A stretch of DNA of 6,446 bases from JAKPCT01 sp029553165 (lineage in GTDB: Bacteria > Bacillota > UBA4882 > UBA8346): contig DAORZT010000092.1 of assembly GCA_035359995.1 (NCBI GenBank), positions 1 through 6,446 of the forward strand, in the 5' to 3' direction. Below are positions 1 to 4,180 of this stretch, piece after piece. Both the position numbers and the translations under genes were made by a program. The notes under the pieces were generated by a model. That model saw only the letters and a program-made list of their open reading frames with translations, made no database searches and had not been told where the DNA came from. How positions within the stretch are numbered: the first letter of the stretch is position 1; the number at the start of each line of letters is the position of its first letter.

Positions 1-39
1 TCCCATTATAACTTATTTTTATTTTTTTTGTGTCTCACT

Positions 40-354
40 CTATGGGAGCATTATATCTGTCTCTAAATACAACGTTTGATAAACTATATTATAGCCATGA
101 AGTTGACTCCACGCAATCTTTTTCCATTTAACCAATCTTTTGATCGCAAAGTAAGATTCATTGGTCTTAATTTGAAAAAGGAGCCGTTTAATAATCAAAC
201 TTAAATTTAAAAGAATCATCAAAAAAACAGATTCCACTATAATCCCATAGCTACTTCCAGTGTGGATATAATACAATATAGTAATAACAGTCAGACAGGT
301 TAATATTACGGAACTCTTCCCAAAGAATTTATTTTCCCAGATTATTTCATCCAT
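40..354 (-). CDS. Small two-helix membrane protein, function unknown
   Basis: The 104-residue protein has two hydrophobic segments, about residues 14-31 and 36-56, followed by a soluble tail rich in Lys and Trp (residues 60-104). The tail contains a pattern of the kind IKRLVKWKKIAWSQLHGY, which loosely resembles the 'W..I..Y' strand of small bacterial PH-like or DUF5673-type membrane proteins, but it stops soon after this strand, so the domain would be short or truncated. The frame also permits a TTG start at 364-366. I prefer ATG at 352-354 because GGGAG (360-364) then sits 5 nt upstream, and the TTG lies within that ribosome site. The gene begins 30 bp after the stop of the scramblase-like gene with no terminator between, so the two are probably co-transcribed. 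No enzyme motif is visible. The gene call is good; the family is a guess. Confidence 0.75.
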   Translation of the reverse strand: MDEIIWENKFFGKSSVILTCLTVITILYYIHTGSSYGIIVESVFLMILLNLSLIIKRLLFQIKTNESYFAIKRLVKWKKIAWSQLHGYNIVYQTLYLETDIMLP

Positions 355-359
355 TAATA

Positions 360-364
360 CTCCC
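360..364 (-). promoter_or_regulatory. Ribosome binding site that decides the start of the small membrane protein
   Basis: GGGAG on the minus strand lies 5 nt before the ATG at 352-354. The alternative in-frame TTG (364-366) overlaps this site and has no comparable site of its own, which favours the ATG. Confidence 0.65.
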
Positions 365-384
365 AACTCTCACTTAATCTTAAT

Positions 385-972
385 TTATTTTTCTTTGAAC
401 ACAATATCAATTGCTAACCCGGCTGCTAACAACAGTATCGTTTCTTTCTGGGATAAATTTTCATTTTCATTTAAGGCAATCACATAGTTATCTGCTGATG
501 TAAAAAACTCTTTGGCAATACCAGCCCATTTTTTTGTTATTGTACCCAGCTCAAGACCAGTTTCACTTAATAATTTAAAATTCCAACCCTTCCAATCACC
601 TTTAATTTCTGCTACTTGCCGATCGGTTGCATCATATACCCAAAAGCCGCCACCCAATGTTATTAATTTACTTTTAAAGTAACCCAGAAATTCACCGTCT
701 CTGCTACGTACTTCAACTCTAGAACGGAGAAATGAAAAAGGTTTCTTGATCGAAAACACTACCGCATTTGTTTCTAAATCATAAACATTGACCGTAGTTG
801 GCAACAACAACTTATTAATCAATAAACGCAACAGTTTAATCAGTTGACCCGGTTCTTCTTTGGCAACACCAATCTGCTGATTGGTATCAGGGTCAAAGAT
901 ATCATAGGTCCCCGCTAATTTCATAAAATCAACCTGTTCCTTAATGAAAAAAAGTTTCCTATCTAACAACAT
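385..972 (-). CDS. Scramblase / LURP-one-related (tubby-fold) family protein
   Basis: The 195-residue protein matches the bacterial phospholipid-scramblase-related / LURP-one-related pattern. It has an N-terminal 'LAGTYDIFDP.T.Q.IG.AKEE' signature (residues 19-40), alternating strand motifs such as VYDLETN (63-69), EVRSRDGEFLGYFK (87-100), WVYDATDRQVAEIKGDWKGWNFKL (111-134) and GLELGTITKKW (139-149), then DNYVI (161-165). A C-terminal hydrophobic helix (about 176-192, ETILLLAAGLAIDIVF) is expected in this fold to thread through the beta barrel and should not be read as a simple membrane anchor. The length is normal for the family. There is no signal peptide, so it is cytosolic or at the inner membrane face. 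Bacterial members have no settled biochemical role, and the name does not prove lipid scrambling. The ATG start has GGAGGG (979-984) 6 nt upstream. It is followed by the small membrane protein gene, probably in one operon. Confidence 0.85.
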   Translation of the reverse strand: MLLDRKLFFIKEQVDFMKLAGTYDIFDPDTNQQIGVAKEEPGQLIKLLRLLINKLLLPTTVNVYDLETNAVVFSIKKPFSFLRSRVEVRSRDGEFLGYFKSKLITLGGGFWVYDATDRQVAEIKGDWKGWNFKLLSETGLELGTITKKWAGIAKEFFTSADNYVIALNENENLSQKETILLLAAGLAIDIVFKEK

Positions 973-1147
973 TATTTACCCTCCAGAAAAAATAGATTAA
1001 CTAACTTTAAATAATTAAATCTCATCAATTAATATTCCTTTCATATTTAATAAAAAAATTACTATTTTTTTTAAATAAAAAAAGCCGGAATACGGCTCTT
1101 TACAATTTTTTATTATATTCATTATTATTAGCATCCGGGAATACTTC
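973..1147. other. AT-rich intergenic spacer with terminator
   Basis: This spacer lies between two minus-strand genes. It holds the terminator of the LysM gene (1077-1100) and the ribosome site of the scramblase-like gene (GGAGGG, 979-984). A promoter for the downstream pair should lie between about 990 and 1075, but the stretch is nearly all A and T and I could not single out a convincing -35/-10 pair. No small gene is visible. Confidence 0.6.
1077..1100 (-). terminator. Rho-independent terminator of the LysM gene
   Basis: Read on the minus strand, AGCCG-TATTC-CGGCT forms a 5-bp GC-rich stem (extendable with A-T and G-T pairs) and is followed at once by a run of T. It lies about 50 bp after the LysM stop codon, separating that gene from the scramblase-like gene. 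Confidence 0.8.
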
Positions 1148-1849
1148 CTACCGTGATGCCGGGATACATATCTGTTGCCCTACGAAAATCCGGTTGGGAT
1201 CCAGTCCCGGATTGGCACGCAAAATAGCATCCACTGACGTTCGATATCTCGAAGCCAGCGAAAATAATGTGTCACCGAACATAACCGTATGAATTACTCC
1301 TCCAGGACAAACCGGAGGTCGCGGTACCGGTACTGCCGGTATGCATATTTGTTGCCCAATAAATAAACGGTTTGGATTAACACCCGGATTGGCTCTTAAA
1401 AGCGCATCAACCGTAATTCGATATCTGGCTGCAATTGTAGAAAAAGTATCTCCCGCTCTAATAGTATAGATAAACCCTCCAGGACAAACCGGTACCGGAA
1501 TTGAGTCCGGGATACACAATGGTAATCCGGACCGGAGCCCAAAAACTAATAACAGCGGATTAGCCCTTCGCAGCTCCGCTTCGCTAACTCTAAACCGTCG
1601 CGCAATGCCAGATAAGGTATCACCCTCCCGGACAATATAAATCCTTCCGGAACAGAGCCGTTGTTGCGGTATTGGTACTCTTAAACGTTGCCCTGGAGTT
1701 ACCTGTTCCAAGTTTATATGCGGATTATTAAATGCTAAGGCCTCAATGGTCGTCTCAAATTCACGCGCAATGTCTTCATAGGTATCGCCTGGTTTTAATT
1801 CAAGTTCGGTTTCAAAGGAACTGATATCATAATAATAATCATCAAACAA
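1148..1849 (-). CDS. Four-LysM-domain protein, probably spore or cell-wall associated
   Basis: Four LysM domains make up nearly the whole 233-residue protein, at about residues 16-59, 70-114, 126-171 and 185-230. Each has the GDT motif near its start and NP or AN..P plus 'GQ..C/RIP' near its end. LysM binds N-acetylglucosamine-containing glycans such as peptidoglycan. There is no signal peptide, lipobox or catalytic domain. The N-terminus is short and acidic with a run of tyrosines. Domains 2, 3 and 4 are each bracketed by one Cys before (66, 122, 181) and one at the end (112, 169, 228), which would allow one disulfide per domain; domain 1 has no Cys. Leaderless multi-LysM proteins are known in spore coats and cortex (SafA type), but that role is inferred. 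I chose the TTG at 1847-1849 because the upstream GTG (1856-1858) lies within a near-perfect ribosome site, GAGGTGATCC. A terminator follows. Confidence 0.88.
   Translation of the reverse strand: MFDDYYYDISSFETELELKPGDTYEDIAREFETTIEALAFNNPHINLEQVTPGQRLRVPIPQQRLCSGRIYIVREGDTLSGIARRFRVSEAELRRANPLLLVFGLRSGLPLCIPDSIPVPVCPGGFIYTIRAGDTFSTIAARYRITVDALLRANPGVNPNRLFIGQQICIPAVPVPRPPVCPGGVIHTVMFGDTLFSLASRYRTSVDAILRANPGLDPNRIFVGQQICIPASR
1157..1309 (-). repeat. LysM unit 4 (tandem copy of unit 3)
   Basis: This encodes a 51-residue unit starting CPGG and ending QQICIPA. It aligns without gaps to the unit at 1334-1486, with 34 of 51 residues identical by my count. The two are joined by a Pro-rich linker (VPVPRPPV). 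Confidence 0.85.
1334..1486 (-). repeat. LysM unit 3 (tandem copy of unit 4)
   Basis: This encodes the partner 51-residue unit, also starting CPGG and ending QQICIPA. LysM unit 2 (about 1508-1654) has the same Cys-first, CIP-last layout but is more diverged. Unit 1 (about 1673-1804) lacks the cysteines. Confidence 0.85.
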
Positions 1850-1851
1850 TG

Positions 1852-1861
1852 GGATCACCTC
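1852..1861 (-). promoter_or_regulatory. Near-perfect Shine-Dalgarno site of the LysM gene
   Basis: GAGGTGATCC on the minus strand matches ten consecutive bases of the standard complement of the 16S rRNA 3' end (AGGAGGTGATCC). The GAGG core is 8 nt from the TTG at 1847-1849. The GTG inside this site is in frame but has no ribosome site of its own upstream, and the overlapping ATG at 1861-1863 runs into a stop after two codons. Confidence 0.7.
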
Positions 1862-1880
1862 ATTTAAATATTTTCATCCC

Positions 1881-1908
1881 ATTATATGTTCGAAGCAGAA
1901 AACTGTGC
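1881..1908 (-). promoter_or_regulatory. Candidate promoter of the LysM gene (possibly SigE/SigK type)
   Basis: On the minus strand there is CATATAAT (1881-1888) preceded by GCAC with 16 nt between the AC (1905-1906) and the CATA. This is close to the mother-cell SigK pattern AC-N16/17-CATANNNTA, except that the last base is G. The same element contains a TATAAT -10, but I see no matching TTGACA-like -35. The position, about 20 bp upstream of the ribosome site, fits a short leader. Confidence 0.35.
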
Positions 1909-1922
1909 TAACGGCATAGTTG

Positions 1923-1960
1923 TTTGTAAATCAAATTATAAAAAATATATATATTACAAA
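1923..1960. repeat. Inverted repeat TTTGTAA ... TTACAAA
   Basis: The perfect 7-bp arms TTTGTAA (1923-1929) and TTACAAA (1954-1960) are separated by 24 AT-rich bases, so their centres are 31 bp apart, about three helical turns. It lies between two divergent genes and could be an operator pair, but 7-bp arms in such AT-rich DNA may arise by chance. Confidence 0.3.
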
Positions 1961-2012
1961 ATTTATGGAACATTTTTGGGATTAAACCGTCAAATATAAG
2001 ATAGAACTTTTT

Positions 2013-2020
2013 AAAGGAGG
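2013..2020 (+). promoter_or_regulatory. Strong ribosome binding site
   Basis: AAAGGAGG lies 8 nt before the ATG at 2029 and fixes the start of the exported-protein gene. Confidence 0.85.
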
Positions 2021-2028
2021 CTTCCGTT

Positions 2029-2517
2029 ATGAGAAAGTACATACTAATAGTTCTATTATTAGTATTTGGCTTAATTGGAGTTGGAACAATATATGGCCGT
2101 AACTACCGGCCAGGACCAGATCGCCCGGTAAGATATTCAATGCCGCCTGCCCAAATCAAAACCCAACAAATACTTAGGACAACCAACGGTATTATTCGCC
2201 GTGCGCAGTATACTGCCAGAGGTGGTAAAATGCGTCATGGATTAGGTAAAGCGATCGCCCACCAACGCAAGGCTCATGAACTCTATTTTGAAGGATGGTA
2301 CGAACGGGCAATCGCTCATTCGATTGAAGCCCGAAAAATAGCTGGCCAATTAATCCGCGGTAATCGGGGTAACTTTAGTGACAGTGACATCTACTTTGAT
2401 ACCAAGGGTGTTTACTACTACCGGAACAGTTCTGAAAAAGATTTGGAATTAGAGATCAAAATTAATCTGGTTGATGATAACACTGCATTAGATTTAAACT
2501 TTGAAACGGATTTTTAA
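2029..2517 (+). CDS. Small exported protein with duplicated AIAH helix motif and acidic tail
   Basis: The 162-residue product begins with a clear signal peptide or membrane anchor: MRKY, then a hydrophobic core to about residue 21, ending near IYG (21-23). No lipobox is present. Next comes a basic, Pro-rich linker (24-45), then a helical section (about 46-110). This carries two matching motifs 19 residues apart, KAIAHQRKAHEL (74-85) and RAIAHSIEARKI (93-104), separated by YFEGWYE. The layout resembles a TPR-like helical hairpin ('A..L...G.Y..AI.H...A'). The C-terminal part (115-162) is Tyr- and Asp-rich, looks strand-forming and is acidic, so the protein has a basic front and an acidic end. 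I do not recognise a named family or catalytic site. The gene stands alone on the plus strand with its own terminator, and the location is extracytoplasmic by inference. Confidence 0.82.
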   Translation: MRKYILIVLLLVFGLIGVGTIYGRNYRPGPDRPVRYSMPPAQIKTQQILRTTNGIIRRAQYTARGGKMRHGLGKAIAHQRKAHELYFEGWYERAIAHSIEARKIAGQLIRGNRGNFSDSDIYFDTKGVYYYRNSSEKDLELEIKINLVDDNTALDLNFETDF

Positions 2518-2538
2518 ATAATCACTAAAGATAAACAA

Positions 2539-2570
2539 AAAGCTATTGGAGATTCCAGTAGCTTTGTTTG
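2539..2570 (+). terminator. Rho-independent terminator of the exported-protein gene
   Basis: AAAGCTA (2539-2545) pairs with TAGCTTT (2559-2565), continued by a T-G pair and TGGA/TCCA around a 3-base loop (GAT). This gives a 12-bp stem starting 22 bp after the stop codon. The following T-rich run (TTTGTTTGG) is interrupted by G, so efficiency may be moderate. Confidence 0.75.
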
Positions 2571-2754
2571 GTTCTTATCTATTAAATTAACTATTTTCGT
2601 TTGAACTTAATATTCTTGCCAGTGTACCTTGGTTATATCATAGGTATCTGAGATTAACAAAGAGCTTTTTGAAGTTTCTGATGGTAATTTGCGAACTATA
2701 CTAGACACAATCGAAATTACGGTCCAGGATCTGTTTGTGGATTTAGAGCAATTT

Positions 2755-2785
2755 AAAAAGCCAAGCTGGCTGTTCGCTTGGCTTT
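2755..2785 (-). terminator. Rho-independent terminator of the lipoprotein operon
   Basis: A perfect 10-bp stem, AAAGCCAAGC (2757-2766) with GCTTGGCTTT (2776-2785), closes a 9-base loop. On the minus strand it is followed by a T run. It lies 47 bp after the lipoprotein stop codon, and with T-rich sequence on both sides it may also work on the plus strand. Confidence 0.88.
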
Positions 2786-2832
2786 CTTACTGTTCAACAT
2801 TTATTCTGATTTCCATGAATTTGCTGCTAATT

Positions 2833-4155
2833 TTACTGAACGATTAGTGTCCCGTCATTTAAAATATAAACATAATCATAACCAAAACTATTGATATATT
2901 TATCAAAGGTCTTCCGCCATTCAAGCTTGTAGTCGCGATCATATTTGGCAATTACCAGGTCCGTATTGTAAAACTCACGGGCAGCTTCAAATGGCGGCGG
3001 AACTCGTCCTAGTATCCGCTGTTTGCTAAGGATTAATCCGCCATCATTTACCAATTTAATAATGCCACCCAGTTCCAGTTTCAAGCGTTGTTTCTCATTG
3101 CCTAATTGGTCAAAGATTATTATTAATCCGCTATAATTGTTGGCAATGATATCACCATCTTCTCTTACCACAACCTGTTCAATCATCTTTTCGATCTTTA
3201 TCTTTTCTTTCCTATCATTAACAAATGTTCCTTGGACTGCCCCAATATTTTCTTTCTTCCAGACCAAAGTCCCATTTTGATTAAGTTTAGCCAAAAAACT
3301 ATTGGTTAGATATCCGTTGACCAATGTATTACCGACAATCAAAATTTGGCCATTAACTACTTCTAAAACTTTGTAATTAAAAAACTCATCCTTAGCTGCA
3401 CCATAAGACCATTCAATATTACAGTCAGGATCTAATTTAATGATTGTATTAGCATAAGTTGAATCCTGGGACGCATTGATAACAATCCCCAGTGCCGGAT
3501 CATATTTTGCCAGGTGGTGCTGGAATCTCGGTAAACTTTTTTGTGCCAGTAAATTACCATCATTATCTAACTTGGTGATTACCGCTTCCAGTGGAATGCT
3601 ATGGTCTTCAGTCTGCATCTCATTAGCCCAACGCCAATTACCAACTGCAACAAGCTCTTGACCCTTGGTAATAAAAACATTTTCAAAGAGACTGTTGCTT
3701 AAATCTGTAAATTCTCTTCTCCAAACTTCTTCACCAGTACTGTTACATTTTAGAATGTAACTTTTTTGAGCCGCTCTTTCCTGTAACGCTAAATACAGAT
3801 TGCCGGCGTTATCATTAAGAAATGCGGTTATTACCGGATCTTTAAGTAAGAAAGAATGTTCTTTAGTCCAGATCAATTCTCCGTTTTTTGCAATCTTATG
3901 TATTACCAGAACTTTGCCAATTGGTTCATCTGGTTTAACCTGACGCAAGTCACACCCGATAAAGCCATCATCCGCTTCAATCAGTTTGAAAATTTCTGCA
4001 TTATAAGTGAGATTAAATTTAAGCTCCGGGATTGATTCAACATTAATATTTTTTAAAGTAACATTAGCATCAAAAATTTCCGGGACTTGCTGCCTTTTGC
4101 ATGAAACCAACATCACAATTGCCACTATAATTAGGAAGATCTTAAATTTATTCAA
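2833..4155 (-). CDS. Lipoprotein with seven beta-propeller-type repeats
   Basis: The 440-residue product has a classic lipoprotein signal: MNKFK, a hydrophobic core, and lipobox LVSC with Cys19 as the lipidated residue. The mature protein carries seven copies of a blade-ending motif of the form '[KI]-[LY]-D/N-x-x-G-x-x-x-W-x-K', at about residues 87, 136, 195, 240, 290, 347 and 404 (for example KLNQNGTLVWKKE at 290). Copies 3 and 6 lack the Trp. Seven copies at roughly 45-60 residue spacing suggest a seven-bladed propeller of the PQQ/YVTN/BamB-like class, typically a binding scaffold; no catalytic residues are visible. The longest frame starts at GTG 4165-4167, but that GTG is inside the ribosome site AAAGGGTGG (4164-4172), which is 8 nt before TTG 4153-4155, so I chose the TTG. 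It begins 25 bp after the large upstream gene and is probably co-transcribed with it. Confidence 0.85.
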   Translation of the reverse strand: MNKFKIFLIIVAIVMLVSCKRQQVPEIFDANVTLKNINVESIPELKFNLTYNAEIFKLIEADDGFIGCDLRQVKPDEPIGKVLVIHKIAKNGELIWTKEHSFLLKDPVITAFLNDNAGNLYLALQERAAQKSYILKCNSTGEEVWRREFTDLSNSLFENVFITKGQELVAVGNWRWANEMQTEDHSIPLEAVITKLDNDGNLLAQKSLPRFQHHLAKYDPALGIVINASQDSTYANTIIKLDPDCNIEWSYGAAKDEFFNYKVLEVVNGQILIVGNTLVNGYLTNSFLAKLNQNGTLVWKKENIGAVQGTFVNDRKEKIKIEKMIEQVVVREDGDIIANNYSGLIIIFDQLGNEKQRLKLELGGIIKLVNDGGLILSKQRILGRVPPPFEAAREFYNTDLVIAKYDRDYKLEWRKTFDKYINSFGYDYVYILNDGTLIVQ

Positions 4156-4163
4156 CTTTAATA

Positions 4164-4172
4164 CCACCCTTT
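4164..4172 (-). promoter_or_regulatory. Ribosome binding site that decides the lipoprotein start
   Basis: AAAGGGTGG lies 8 nt before the TTG at 4153-4155. The GTG embedded in it would leave no spacing between site and start. Starting at TTG also gives a more typical lipoprotein leader (MNKFK). Confidence 0.65.
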
Positions 4173-4180
4173 AGAATCCG

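Larger units (their letters stand above)
1862..2012. other. Divergent intergenic region
   Basis: This spacer separates the minus-strand LysM gene from the plus-strand exported-protein gene. It holds the candidate LysM promoter (1881-1908) and an inverted repeat (1923-1960) in very AT-rich DNA. A weak plus-strand -10-like TATAAG is at 1995-2000 but has no convincing -35 at the right spacing. Confidence 0.5.
2518..2832. other. Convergent intergenic gap
   Basis: This 315-bp gap between converging genes contains a terminator at each side (2539-2570 for the plus gene, 2755-2785 for the minus gene). The middle, about 2580-2755, shows no gene with a start codon and ribosome site. It does contain an open frame from 2644 that runs through the second terminator to 2847, possibly a gene remnant. 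Confidence 0.6.

Noticed and set aside
1..10. TCCCATTATA, also present at 1877-1886, as a shared promoter element
   Set aside because: A shared 10-mer is expected by chance in an AT-rich window of this size, and no -35 is visible for the copy at position 1.
2251..2258. GCGATCGC palindrome (cyanobacterial HIP1-like)
   Set aside because: There is a single occurrence within a coding region, and nothing else in the window suggests a cyanobacterium.
3476..3661. Plus-strand open frame of 61 codons
   Set aside because: It lies wholly inside the lipoprotein gene on the other strand, has no good ribosome site, and its translation looks like a shadow of the real frame.
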